From Sphingomonas taxi (GTDB lineage Bacteria; Pseudomonadota; Alphaproteobacteria; Sphingomonadales; Sphingomonadaceae): a stretch of 64,000 nt of DNA. Of this stretch, positions 7,914 to 16,017 are shown one piece after another. The notes beneath the pieces are model-generated. The model searched no databases and was not told the origin of the DNA. It was given only the letters and a program-made list of their open reading frames with translations. Location: assembly GCA_003240625.1 (NCBI GenBank), contig QFMX01000009.1, positions 62,001-126,000 of the forward strand, given 5' to 3'. The position numbers and the translations under genes are program-made. The number at the start of each line of letters is the position of its first letter. The stretch's first letter is position 1.

Positions 7914-8705
7914 ATGGCTGACGAAAACAACACGCCAGCGGTAATCGCACCCGAGACGACCGCACAGGACGTCACGGCTCAGGCTGTGCCGCAGAGCACA
8001 GGCTACCAGGGCAACACCGGCGGTGGCCGTGGTCGTCCCGGTGGCGGCGGCGGTGGCGGTCGTGGTGGCCCCGGTGGCGGTCGCAGCGGTGGCCCCGGTG
8101 GCAACCGCGGTGGTCGTGACGGCGGTCGCGGTGGTCGCGACAATCGTGGCGGTCGTCCGGGTTCGGACGATGGCGGCGAAGAGCTGATCGAGAAGCTGGT
8201 GCACATCAACCGCGTCTCGAAGACGGTCAAGGGCGGTAAGCGCTTCGGTTTCGCGGCACTCGTCGTCGTAGGCGACGGCAAGGGTCGTGCAGGCTTCGGA
8301 CATGGCAAGGCACGCGAAGTGCCGGAAGCCATCTCTAAGGCGACGGCTGCTGCCAAGAAGAAGATGGTTCGCGTTCCGTTGAAGGACGGTCGCACGCTGC
8401 ATCATGACGGCAACGGTCACTTCGGTGCCGGCAAGGTCACGCTGCGGTCGGCACCTCAGGGTACGGGCATCATCGCCGGTGGCCCGATGCGAGCCGTCTT
8501 CGAATCGCTGGGCGTTGCGGACGTTGTGACCAAGTCGGTCGGCACGTCGAACCCCTACAACATGATCCGCGCCACGTTCGAGGCCCTTGGCGAGCAGACC
8601 TCACCCAAGGCCGTCGCACAGCGTCGCGGCAAGAAGATCGCCGACCTGCTCGGCCATGGTGGTTCGAAGACCGCCGAGGCCGATGCAGCTGCGATCACGG
8701 AGTAA
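7914..8705 (+). CDS. rpsE: 30S ribosomal protein S5 with Gly/Arg-rich N-terminal extension
   Basis: S5 works in decoding accuracy at the mRNA entry site. The S5 core starts near residue 89 (LIEKLVHINRVSKTVKGGKR) and includes GDGKGRAGFGHGKAREVPEA and the later GTGIIAGGPMRAVFESLG. In front lies an 88-residue leader. Residues 34-83 are almost wholly Gly, Arg, Pro and Asp, with repeated GGR/RGG units. At 263 aa it is far longer than E. coli S5 (about 167 aa). The leader should be disordered and could bind RNA; this is inferred from composition. Confidence 0.95.
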   Translation: MADENNTPAVIAPETTAQDVTAQAVPQSTGYQGNTGGGRGRPGGGGGGGRGGPGGGRSGGPGGNRGGRDGGRGGRDNRGGRPGSDDGGEELIEKLVHINRVSKTVKGGKRFGFAALVVVGDGKGRAGFGHGKAREVPEAISKATAAAKKKMVRVPLKDGRTLHHDGNGHFGAGKVTLRSAPQGTGIIAGGPMRAVFESLGVADVVTKSVGTSNPYNMIRATFEALGEQTSPKAVAQRRGKKIADLLGHGGSKTAEADAAAITE

Positions 8706-8711
8706 GCGATC

Positions 8712-8888
8712 ATGGCAACCATCAAGATCACGCAGACCGGTTCGCCGATCCGCCGCGAGAAGGACCAGCGCGCAACGCTGATCGGTCTCGGCCTGAACAA
8801 GATGCACAAGACCCGCGAGCTGGAAGACAGCCCAGAGGTCCGCGGCATGATCCGCAAGGTGCAGCACATGGTGTCGGTCGAAGGCTGA
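8712..8888 (+). CDS. rpmD: 50S ribosomal protein L30
   Basis: L30 is a small large-subunit protein. The 58-aa product reads as a canonical short L30: MATIKITQTGSPIRREKDQR, then ATLIGLGLNKMHKTREL and the C-terminal VRGMIRKVQHMVSVEG. It lies 6 bases after rpsE. A terminator-like hairpin follows 31 bases after its stop, before rplO. Confidence 0.95.
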   Translation: MATIKITQTGSPIRREKDQRATLIGLGLNKMHKTRELEDSPEVRGMIRKVQHMVSVEG

Positions 8889-8919
8889 CCCTTCATGCTA
8901 CCTAGTGACAAATACCGGG

Positions 8920-8947
8920 AAGGGGGCTAACGGCCCCCTTTCTTATT
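8920..8947 (+). terminator. Intrinsic terminator or attenuator between rpmD and rplO
   Basis: AAGGGGGC and GCCCCCTT form an 8-bp GC-rich stem around a 5-base loop, followed by TCTTATT. It lies within the spc cluster, so it probably lowers transcription into rplO, or rplO has a further promoter in the roughly 50 bases before it. Confidence 0.55.
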
Positions 8948-8997
8948 ACAGATTCTAATTCAACCAGCGCGTAACAAGCGAAAGCGAGTGCATTACC

Positions 8998-9540
8998 ATG
9001 AAGCTCAACGAACTCCGCGATAACCAGGGTGCCCGTAAGTCCAAGATGCGCGTCGGACGCGGCATCGGCTCGGGCAAGGGCAAGACCGCAGGCCGCGGAC
9101 AGAAGGGCCAGAAGAGCCGCGAGGGCGTGTCCATCGCCGGCTTCGAAGGCGGCCAGATGCCACTGCACATGCGTCTGCCTAAGCGCGGCTTCAACAACAT
9201 CTTCCGCAAGGACTTCGCAGAGGTCAACCTCGGCGCGATCCAGCTCGCGGTCGATGCTGGCAAGATCGAGGCGAACGCCACGCTCGACCACGACGCGCTG
9301 AAGGCCGCTGGCCTGGCACGCGGCGGCAAGGACGGCGTCCGTCTCCTCGCCAAGGGCGAGCTGACCACGGTCCTCTCGTTCACCGTCGACGGCGCGTCGA
9401 AGGGCGCGATCGAAGCGGTCGAGAAGATCGGCGGCAAGGTCGAGGTGATCCACTTCGTCCCCGCAGCCGAGAAGGCTGCCGCCAAGAAGGGCGTGAAGTA
9501 CAAGGAGCGTGCGGCGCACAAGGCGTCGTTCAAGGCCTGA
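8998..9540 (+). CDS. rplO: 50S ribosomal protein L15
   Basis: L15 is a late-assembly large-subunit protein. The 180-aa product begins MKLNELRDNQGARKSKMRVG and contains RGIGSGKGKTAGRGQKGQKS and EGGQMPLHMRLPKRGFNN. It is longer than E. coli L15 (144 aa), mostly from a Lys/Ala-rich tail. It lies 109 bases after rpmD, past an internal hairpin, and is followed by a strong terminator. Confidence 0.97.
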   Translation: MKLNELRDNQGARKSKMRVGRGIGSGKGKTAGRGQKGQKSREGVSIAGFEGGQMPLHMRLPKRGFNNIFRKDFAEVNLGAIQLAVDAGKIEANATLDHDALKAAGLARGGKDGVRLLAKGELTTVLSFTVDGASKGAIEAVEKIGGKVEVIHFVPAAEKAAAKKGVKYKERAAHKASFKA

Positions 9541-9546
9541 CCTTGA

Positions 9547-9585
9547 TGGGGGAGGGGGCGTCACTGACGCCCTCTCCCCTTTTTC
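9547..9585 (+). terminator. Strong intrinsic terminator after rplO
   Basis: A long stem (GGGGAGGG..GGCGTCA pairing with TGACGCC..CTCTCCCC) is followed directly by TTTTT. It should end the spc ribosomal transcript, leaving secY to its own promoter. Confidence 0.75.
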
Positions 9586-9630
9586 GTTGATGGTGCTTAG
9601 GGTTCGTGCAGCCGCGACCCGCTCGACCTC

Positions 9631-9774
9631 CCCTCTCATCCCGTTCGTGCCGAGTAGAGGTCGAGCGTAGTCGAGAACTCGTATCGAGGTACAAGACCCA
9701 GGCGGGCCAGTCCTTCGATACGCCGTCTCGACAAGCTCGACGTCTACTCGGGACGAACGGAATGGGGTGAGGGC
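9631..9774. repeat. Palindromic repeat (CGTTCGTGCCGAG class) between rplO and secY
   Basis: The left arm CCGTTCGTGCCGAGTAGAGG, then TCGAGCGTAGTCGAGA, pairs with the right arm TCTCGACAAGCTCGACGTCT followed by ACTCGGGACGAACGG. Flanks CCCTCTCATC and GGGGTGAGGG extend the match. This TTCGTGCCGAG...GTCGAGA type of sequence is familiar as an intergenic repeat in sphingomonads. With the terminator and the promoter below it makes up most of the 382-base gap; no gene is seen there. Confidence 0.75.
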
Positions 9775-9835
9775 AACAAGGCGGCGGAATTGAGTGGACT
9801 GGGTAGCTCTCCACTAATCCATATCCACCTAGGCA

Positions 9836-9864
9836 TTAGACAAGCGCGCTCCTGCGCCTATATG
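9836..9864 (+). promoter_or_regulatory. Probable promoter for secY-adk
   Basis: TTAGAC at 9836 and TATATG at 9859 are separated by 17 bases, close to the housekeeping -35/-10 pattern. It lies 58 bases before secY and after the rplO terminator, where a new promoter is needed. Confidence 0.45.
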
Positions 9865-9922
9865 AGCGGCGGGGGCGGTCACAACGCATCCCGCCTTCTT
9901 TGTTTCCAGGACGATCACACGC

Positions 9923-11287
9923 ATGGCATCCGCAGCCGACCAGATGGCGCAAAGCATCAGCCTTTCGAAATTCGCGAAGGCGACCGACCTCAAGAAGCGG
10001 TTGTGGTTCACGATCGGTGCGCTGATCATTTTCCGCCTGCTCAGCTATGTCCCGCTGCCGGGTGTCGACCCGACCGCGCTCGGCCTGCTCTCGCAGCAGA
10101 CGCAGGGCGGCGTGCTCGATTTCTTCAACACCTTCTCGGGTGGTTCGCTCAGCCGGATGTCGCTGATCGCGCTCGGCGTGATGCCGTACATCACCGCCTC
10201 AATCGTGGTGCAGCTCGCGACCTCGCTGTCGCCGACGCTCGCCGCCATCAAGAAGGACGGCGAATCGGGCCGCAAGCGCCTCAACCAGTACACGCGCTAC
10301 GGCACCGTCGGCCTGACCGCGGTGCAGGGCTATTTCATCGCCGTCGGCCTTGAGACGCTCGGCGCGGCGCAGGGCATCCAGGCGGTCATCGAGCCCGGCA
10401 TGATGTTCCGCGTCGCCGCGGTCATCTCGCTGATCGGCGGTACGATGTTCCTGATGTGGCTCGGCGAGCAGATCACCAGCCGCGGCATCGGTAACGGCGT
10501 CTCGCTGATCATCATGGCCGGTATCGTCGCGCATCTGCCCGTCACGCTGGTCAACCTGCTCGAAGGCGGCCGTTCGGGCTCGCTCGATCCGATCAAGCTG
10601 ATCGGCATCGTCGTCGCGGTCGTCGTGCTGATCCTCTTCATCTGCTTCATGGAGCGCGCGCAGCGCCGCATCCTGATCCAATATCCCAAGCGCCAGACGC
10701 AGCGCGGCATGCAGGCCGATCGCAGCCATCTGCCGCTGAAGATCAACACGGCCGGCGTCATCCCGCCGATCTTCGCCTCGTCGCTGCTGCTGATGCCGCT
10801 GACGATCTCGCAGTTCGCCGGACAGCGCGTTGCAGGCGAATCGAAGTGGGGTGATTTCATCATCACCCTGAACCAGTACCTGCAGCACGGTTCGCCCGTG
10901 TACATGCTGCTCTACGGCGCCGGCATCATCTTCTTCTCGTTCTTCTACACCGCGGTCGTCTTCAACCCCGAGGAAACCGCTGACAATCTGAAGCGCAATG
11001 GCGGGTTCATCCCTGGCATCCGCCCGGGCAAGAACACCGAGAATTACTTCGACTACGTGCTGACGCGCATCACCGTGATCGGCGCGGCGTATCTGACGAT
11101 CATCTGCCTGTTGCCGGAATATCTGGTGACCGCGTTGCAGATCCCGTTCTACCTCGGTGGCACCAGCCTGCTGATCGTCGTCAACGTGACGATGGACACG
11201 GTGACGCAGATCCAGTCGCATCTGCTGGCACACCAGTATGGCGACCTGATCAAGAAGGCGAAGCTCAAGGGCAATCGACTTCGTTAA
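9923..11287 (+). CDS. secY: Preprotein translocase subunit SecY
   Basis: SecY is the channel of the Sec translocon in the inner membrane. The 454-aa length and about ten hydrophobic segments fit the family. Recognisable parts are KRLWFTIGALIIFRLLSYVP with LPGVD, the second-helix region GVMPYITASIVVQL, the cytoplasmic ERAQRRILIQYPKRQ loop and NGGFIPGIRPGKNTENY. It is separated from rplO by a terminator, a repeat and a promoter, so it is probably an independent unit with adk. Confidence 0.98.
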   Translation: MASAADQMAQSISLSKFAKATDLKKRLWFTIGALIIFRLLSYVPLPGVDPTALGLLSQQTQGGVLDFFNTFSGGSLSRMSLIALGVMPYITASIVVQLATSLSPTLAAIKKDGESGRKRLNQYTRYGTVGLTAVQGYFIAVGLETLGAAQGIQAVIEPGMMFRVAAVISLIGGTMFLMWLGEQITSRGIGNGVSLIIMAGIVAHLPVTLVNLLEGGRSGSLDPIKLIGIVVAVVVLILFICFMERAQRRILIQYPKRQTQRGMQADRSHLPLKINTAGVIPPIFASSLLLMPLTISQFAGQRVAGESKWGDFIITLNQYLQHGSPVYMLLYGAGIIFFSFFYTAVVFNPEETADNLKRNGGFIPGIRPGKNTENYFDYVLTRITVIGAAYLTIICLLPEYLVTALQIPFYLGGTSLLIVVNVTMDTVTQIQSHLLAHQYGDLIKKAKLKGNRLR

Positions 11288-11351
11288 GCTGCGGGCCTAA
11301 CCAACGGCTTGGGCGTGTAATAATCCTGCACGAACGAGGGGAGTGCGTTTC

Positions 11352-12002
11352 GTGAATATCATCCTTCTTGGACCGCCTGGCGCGGGCAAGGGCACCCAGG
11401 CCGCCACGCTCGTCAGCGAGCGCGGTATGGTGCAGCTTTCGACTGGCGACATGCTGCGTGCAGCGGTCGCCGCCGGAACGCCGGTCGGCCTTCAGGCGAA
11501 GTCGGTGATGGCGTCGGGCGGTCTCGTTTCGGACGAGATCGTGTCGGGTATCATCGGCGAGCGTCTCGACCAGCCGGACACCGCGAACGGCGTCATCTTC
11601 GACGGTTATCCGCGGACGGCCGCGCAGGCCGAAGCGCTCGATGGTCTGCTGGCAGATCGCGGTCGCACGCTCGACTACGTCATCGAGTTGGGCGTCGACG
11701 AAGCCGCACTGATCGACCGCGTCGTCGGCCGCTACACCTGCGCCAAGTGCGGCACGGGGTACCACGACCGCTACAAGAAGCCGGTCGTAGCGGGCGTCTG
11801 CGACGTCTGCGGCTCGACCGAGTTCAAGCGCCGGCCCGATGACAACGCCGAGACGGTCCATAATCGCATGGCCGAATACCGCGCGAAGACCGCCCCGATC
11901 CTGCCGATCTACGACGCTCGGGGGCTGGTGCACCGCGTCGACGGCATGGCGGATATCGCGCATGTCGGATCGGCGATCGCCGCGATCCTCGACGGTAAGT
12001 AA
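11352..12002 (+). CDS. adk: Adenylate kinase, zinc-lid type
   Basis: It interconverts ATP plus AMP with two ADP. The 216-aa product has the P-loop GPPGAGKGT (residues 7-15), the AMP-binding STGDMLRA and DGYPRT. Its LID domain has four cysteines (C130, C133, C150, C153) arranged as two CxxC pairs, a structural zinc site. The GTG at 11352 is preferred over the GTG at 11343: it gives the usual MNIILLGPPG start and a well-spaced GAGGGGAG ribosome-binding site. It follows secY, but the usual rpsM-rpsK-rpoA-rplQ genes do not come next. Confidence 0.96.
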   Translation: MNIILLGPPGAGKGTQAATLVSERGMVQLSTGDMLRAAVAAGTPVGLQAKSVMASGGLVSDEIVSGIIGERLDQPDTANGVIFDGYPRTAAQAEALDGLLADRGRTLDYVIELGVDEAALIDRVVGRYTCAKCGTGYHDRYKKPVVAGVCDVCGSTEFKRRPDDNAETVHNRMAEYRAKTAPILPIYDARGLVHRVDGMADIAHVGSAIAAILDGK

Positions 12003-12090
12003 GCGTAAATAATCTTCCGTATGTGTCTTCTCCCGCGAAGGCGGTAGAACATGAGGGGGACGGCGACCTTGCGCCTCTCCTTCCCCCTAC

Positions 12091-12200
12091 TCCGTCATCC
12101 CGGCGAACGCCGGGACCCACGGATACGGCGGACCATCCGTTAGCGTGCAACCACCACCCATTCCGCAACCATGGGTCCCGGCGTTCGCCGGGATGACGGA
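12091..12200. repeat. Palindromic repeat (GTCATCCC class) after adk
   Basis: The left arm TCCGTCATCCCGGCGAACGC, then CGGGACCCA, pairs with the right arm TGGGTCCCGGCGTTCGCCGG followed by GATGACGGA. It is the cleanest copy of the class that also includes 4603 and 47989. A decayed half-copy of another class (TTCTCCCGCGAAGGCGG) lies at about 12027. The rest of the 463-base adk-to-regulator gap holds no clear gene. Confidence 0.85.
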
Positions 12201-12410
12201 AAGGGTGTATTCGGGACGCATGCTTGATCTTTGCACCCCGGTTCACAGAGCGTGCGGCGTTGCGAGCCACACCAACTATCAACATGACGAAATTGTCACC
12301 TCTCGGTCATCGCCCTGACCCCCACCCGATCCTAGAAGCAACCCGTGGTCCGCAGGCGGCTGCATGAGTTTCCAGAGATCGGTGCCCGTCACTCCCGGGG
12401 GTACCGTGGG

Positions 12411-12447
12411 GGCCGGCGGGAAGATTTCTTTCCGCCGGCCTTTCCGT
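12411..12447 (+). terminator. Strong hairpin with short T tract upstream of the two-component operon
   Basis: GGCCGGCGG and CCGCCGGCC form a perfect 9-bp stem around a loop that can pair further, followed by TTTCCGTTT. It is 19 bases upstream of the regulator start. Nothing coding is seen between adk and here, so it ends either a long adk 3' region or a small RNA that would begin around 12300 (see findings). Confidence 0.5.
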
Positions 12448-12465
12448 TTATGAGGGCAGGAGATA

Positions 12466-13194
12466 GTGACCCAATTCGGTGGCAGGGAAGGTGATAGCGC
12501 GTTGAGCCGCAAGATTCTGATCGTCGAGGACGACGCCTCGACATCCGCCTATCTTGCCAAGGGCTTGGCCGAGGCCGGCCATGCCATCGAGGTCTGCGCC
12601 GATGGCCGCGACGGCCTGTTCCTCGCCAGCGAAGGCATCTTCGATCTCATCATCGCCGACCGCATGCTGCCCGGCCTGGACGGCCTGTCGATGGTCAGCG
12701 CGATTCGCGCCGCCGGCATCGCGACGCCCGTCCTGATTCTGTCTGCGCTCGCCGCCGTCGACGACCGGGTCGATGGTCTCAAGGCCGGCGCCGACGATTA
12801 TCTATGCAAGCCTTTTTCGTTCGCCGAGCTCTCCGCACGGATCGAGGCCATGCTCCGCCGCTCCGACCGTGCCGCCACCGAACCGCAAAAGACCAAGCTC
12901 TCCGTCGGCGATCTCGAAATCGACCTGCTCGCCCGCGCCGTCTCGCGTGCCGGCCGCTCGATCCCGCTCGGCGCACGCGAGTTCAACCTGCTCGAATTCC
13001 TTGCCCGCCACGCCGGCCAAGTCGTCACCCGCACGATGATGCTCGAGAAGATCTGGAACTATCATTTCGATCCGGGCTCGAACGTGGTCGACGTCCATAT
13101 CGGTCGCCTCCGCCGCAAGCTTGAGGACGGCTTCCCGACACCGATCCTGCATACGGTGCGGGGCGCAGGATACCGGCTCGCCGTCGAAGGCTGA
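12466..13194 (+). CDS. OmpR-type response regulator
   Basis: DNA-binding response regulator of a two-component system. The receiver domain (about residues 13-125) has the acidic pair in ILIVEDDAS, the phosphoacceptor Asp in LIIADRMLPG, and the conserved Lys in YLCKPFSF. The C-terminal winged helix (about 140-240) ends FPTPILHTVRGAGYRLAV. The GTG at 12466 has AGGAG only 3 bases upstream; a TTG at 12502 would start MSRKILIVEDD, as in many homologues, and is a serious alternative. The kinase gene starts 6 bases later. The signal is not evident from sequence. Confidence 0.93.
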   Translation: MTQFGGREGDSALSRKILIVEDDASTSAYLAKGLAEAGHAIEVCADGRDGLFLASEGIFDLIIADRMLPGLDGLSMVSAIRAAGIATPVLILSALAAVDDRVDGLKAGADDYLCKPFSFAELSARIEAMLRRSDRAATEPQKTKLSVGDLEIDLLARAVSRAGRSIPLGAREFNLLEFLARHAGQVVTRTMMLEKIWNYHFDPGSNVVDVHIGRLRRKLEDGFPTPILHTVRGAGYRLAVEG

Positions 13195-13200
13195 TCCGAG

Positions 13201-14550
13201 GTGGTGATCCGCCTTTCGGTCACGGCGCGGATCGCGTTGCTTTCGATCGCGCTGGCGCTGGTATCCAACCTCGCGCTGGTCGGCTTCGTCTGGAAGACCA
13301 CCAGCGCCGACGCGATCGACGCGATCCGGCGCGAAACGACCGAACAATCCGAAGCCTTGCGCGCGGTATGGCGCAGCGGTGGATTGATCGCGGTTCGGCA
13401 GGCGATCGACAGCGCGGTGGTTCCCGGCGACGTCTCGCTGGTGCTGGCCGTGATCGACCCAAAGGGCCGCGCGGTCGTCGGCATCTCGCCTGCGCGTCTG
13501 GCGGTCCCCCTCCGCGTGACGCAGTTCCGGATCGCGCGGCTCGGCTCCGACGAACTCTGGTCCGCACGGGAGACCGGCTATGCGCTCCACCCGCTCGGCG
13601 ATTACTGGCTGCTCACCGGCCGCAATCTCGACCTGATCGCCGCCGAGGAACGCGCGATCGAGCGGGCGCTGGCTGTGGCCGTCTTTCTGTCGCTGGCGCT
13701 CGGCGTGATCGGCGGGCTGGTCCTCACGCGCTACGTCAGTCGCCGGCTCGACGGCATCGCCAAGGCGATCGAAGCAGCAGGCGAGGGCGATCTCTCGCGG
13801 CGCGTCGACATGATCGCGGGTGGCGGAGACGCGTTCGATCGCCTCGCCGCACGGCTCAACGTCATGCTTGGGAAACTGGAAGGCGTGATGGCCGAACTGC
13901 GGATCGTCACCGACAGCCTCGCGCACGATCTCCGCTCGCCGCTCGCCCGCCTGCGTACCAAGACCGAGCAGGCGGTGCTGATCGCCGATCCCGATGCGCG
14001 CGAGGCTGCCTTGGGCGGGCTGCTGGTCGAGACCGACCTCGTCATGCGGATGCTGACGATGGTGATCGAGATCAGCCGCTCGGGTTCGGTCTCGCGCGAT
14101 CGTTTCATCGAGGTATCGCCCGCCAATCTGCTCGAAGAGATCGGCGAACTGTACGCGCCCGTCGCGGAAGACGCCGGCCTCGTCTTCACGATTGCGATCG
14201 ACGATCGCCCGCCGCCGATGAAGCTGCACCGCGAACTCATCAGCCAGGCGATCACCAATTTGATCGACAACGCGCTCCGTCACGGCGCGGGGGGCGGCGA
14301 GGTCACGCTGCGGATCGTCCACCGCACCGACGGCGTCGCGATCCAGGTCGAGGATCGCGGCCCGGGCATCGCCGCCGCCGACCGCGCGCAGGCGTTGAAA
14401 CGCTTCGGGCGGTTGGACAGCGCGCGATCCACGCCCGGTGCGGGGCTGGGCATGGCGCTGATCGAAGCGGTCGCGCGGTTGCACGACGGCCATTTCGAAC
14501 TCACCGACAACTCCCCGGGGCTGGTCGCGCGGATCGTCCTCCCCCTCTGA
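13201..14550 (+). CDS. Two-component sensor histidine kinase (EnvZ/QseC-like architecture)
   Basis: Membrane sensor kinase and partner of the regulator just upstream. It has a transmembrane segment near residues 8-30, a short periplasmic sensor, and a second transmembrane segment near 158-176. A HAMP linker follows. The HisKA domain has the phospho-accepting His242 in DSLAHDLRSPLARL. The ATPase domain has NLIDNALRHG (N box), VEDRGPGI (G1) and GAGLGMALIEAV (G2). The start is GTG. No ligand-binding fold is recognised in the roughly 125-residue periplasmic part. Confidence 0.93.
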   Translation: MVIRLSVTARIALLSIALALVSNLALVGFVWKTTSADAIDAIRRETTEQSEALRAVWRSGGLIAVRQAIDSAVVPGDVSLVLAVIDPKGRAVVGISPARLAVPLRVTQFRIARLGSDELWSARETGYALHPLGDYWLLTGRNLDLIAAEERAIERALAVAVFLSLALGVIGGLVLTRYVSRRLDGIAKAIEAAGEGDLSRRVDMIAGGGDAFDRLAARLNVMLGKLEGVMAELRIVTDSLAHDLRSPLARLRTKTEQAVLIADPDAREAALGGLLVETDLVMRMLTMVIEISRSGSVSRDRFIEVSPANLLEEIGELYAPVAEDAGLVFTIAIDDRPPPMKLHRELISQAITNLIDNALRHGAGGGEVTLRIVHRTDGVAIQVEDRGPGIAAADRAQALKRFGRLDSARSTPGAGLGMALIEAVARLHDGHFELTDNSPGLVARIVLPL

Positions 14551-14670
14551 TCCTCCCCCGCAAGGGGGAGGTGGCTGGCGCTTGCCAGACGGAGGGGGAG
14601 GAAAGGGCAACCTCGGTTTCGTGTCCTCCCCCTCCGTCGCTGCGCGCCACCTCCCCTGGCGGGGGAGGAT
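14551..14670. repeat. Palindromic repeat (CCTCCCCC class) after the kinase gene
   Basis: The left arm TCCTCCCCCGCAAGGGGGAG, then GTGG, pairs with the right arm CCACCTCCCCTGGCGGGGGA followed by GGAT. Inner arms GACGGAGGGGGAGGA and TCCTCCCCCTCCGTC also pair. It begins right after the kinase stop. Confidence 0.85.
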
Positions 14671-14724
14671 CGTCGAGCCTCGCAATTAGTTGACCGGAAC
14701 CGCCTCCGCGGCGATGCCGTGAGC

Positions 14725-15984
14725 ATGACGACCTTAGCCTCAAACCGCCGCATCCTCGCCGCCAGCCTGGTCGGCACCGCGGTCGAGTTCTACGATTTCT
14801 ACATCTACGCGACCGCCGCCGCGCTTGTGTTCGGCCCGCTATTCTTCTCGGGCCAATCCGATTCGGCGCAGTTGCTGCTCAGCTATGCGACGTTCGGGCT
14901 CGCCTTCGTCGCGCGGCCGGTCGGCGCGATCGTGTTCGGGCATTTCGGTGACCGCGTCGGGCGTAAATCCACACTCGTCGCCTCGCTGTTGCTGATGGGC
15001 GGATCGACCGTCGGGATCGCGTTCCTGCCGACCTATGCGCAGGTCGGCTGGATCGCACCCGCGCTGTTGTGCCTGATGCGGCTGGGGCAGGGGCTGGGGC
15101 TGGGCGGCGAATGGGGTGGGGCGGCGTTGCTCGCGGTCGAGAACGCGCCGCCGCACCGCAAGAACGCCTGGGGCATGTTCCCGCCGCTCGGCGCGCCGGT
15201 CGGGTTCCTCGCGGCGAACGGGCTGTTCCTGCTGATCGGCTTGGTGCTCGACGAAGCGCAGTTCCTGGCCTGGGGATGGCGGATTCCGTTCCTGCTGAGC
15301 GCGATCCTCGTCGGGCTCGGCCTGTGGGTGCGCCTGAAGCTGACCGAGACGCCCGCTTTCCTAGAAGCCGAGGCGACCGAGGCGCTCCCCAAGGTGCCGA
15401 TCGCAACGCTGTTGACCCAGCACCTCCGCGCGACGCTCGCGGGCACGTTCGGGGTCATCGCGTGCTTCGCGCTGTTCTACCTCGCGACGGCATTCGCGCT
15501 TGGCTACGGCACCAAGACCCTCGGCTATTCGCGCGAGGCGTTCCTCGGTGTCGAACTGGTCGCGATCTGGTTTCTCGCAGGCGGCGTGATCGTCGCGAGC
15601 GTGCTGGCGGACCGGCATTCAGCCGCGCGTATGCTGGCGATCGGGTTTGCCGGCTGCATCGGCGTCGGCGCGCTGATGGGGCCGATGCTGGGCTCCGGAT
15701 CGCTGTTCACGGTATGGCTGTGGCTGTCGGGTGCGCTGTTCGTGATGGGGTTCGCCTACGGACCGCTCGGCGGGTGGCTGCCGAGCCTGTTCCCGGCGGG
15801 GGTGCGCTACACCGGCGTGTCGATGACGTTCAACCTGGGCGGCGTGCTCGGCGGTGCGCTCGCGCCGATCGTGGCGGAGGCGCTCGCGCCGCGCGGGTTG
15901 TGGCTGGTCGGCGGGTATCTGATGGCCGCGGGCGTGCTGAGCCTTGGTGGGTTGCTGATCCTAGGCCGCACCCCGCCGAACTAA
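14725..15984 (+). CDS. MFS transporter, MHS (metabolite:H+ symporter) type
   Basis: Inner-membrane proton symporter, probably for a carboxylate such as shikimate, citrate or betaine; the substrate cannot be told. The roughly 419-aa product has about 12 hydrophobic segments and the MHS signature near the N terminus, GTAVEFYDFYIYATAAALVF. It also has the MFS motif GHFGDRVGRKSTL and the GQGLGLGGEWGGAALLAVEN segment. The ATG at 14725 is chosen over a GTG 6 bases earlier. It is convergent with rsmD, with a bidirectional hairpin between. Confidence 0.88.
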   Translation: MTTLASNRRILAASLVGTAVEFYDFYIYATAAALVFGPLFFSGQSDSAQLLLSYATFGLAFVARPVGAIVFGHFGDRVGRKSTLVASLLLMGGSTVGIAFLPTYAQVGWIAPALLCLMRLGQGLGLGGEWGGAALLAVENAPPHRKNAWGMFPPLGAPVGFLAANGLFLLIGLVLDEAQFLAWGWRIPFLLSAILVGLGLWVRLKLTETPAFLEAEATEALPKVPIATLLTQHLRATLAGTFGVIACFALFYLATAFALGYGTKTLGYSREAFLGVELVAIWFLAGGVIVASVLADRHSAARMLAIGFAGCIGVGALMGPMLGSGSLFTVWLWLSGALFVMGFAYGPLGGWLPSLFPAGVRYTGVSMTFNLGGVLGGALAPIVAEALAPRGLWLVGGYLMAAGVLSLGGLLILGRTPPN

Positions 15985-16014
15985 TGTGTTCTCCCGCCTT
16001 CGCGGGAGAACACA
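15985..16014. terminator. Bidirectional terminator between transporter and rsmD
   Basis: TGTGTTCTCCCGC and GCGGGAGAACACA form a perfect 13-bp stem around a CTTC loop. It starts at the base after the transporter stop and ends 3 bases before the rsmD stop, so it can serve both convergent genes. Its TTCTCCCGCCTTCGCGGGAGAA core is also half of the repeat at 51886. Confidence 0.65.
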
Positions 16015-16017
16015 CCT

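Noticed and set aside
12802..14685. A 627-codon open frame on the minus strand across the regulator and kinase genes
   Set aside because: It is antisense to two well-supported genes, is Arg/Asp/His-rich with no domain, and is a usual artefact of high GC.
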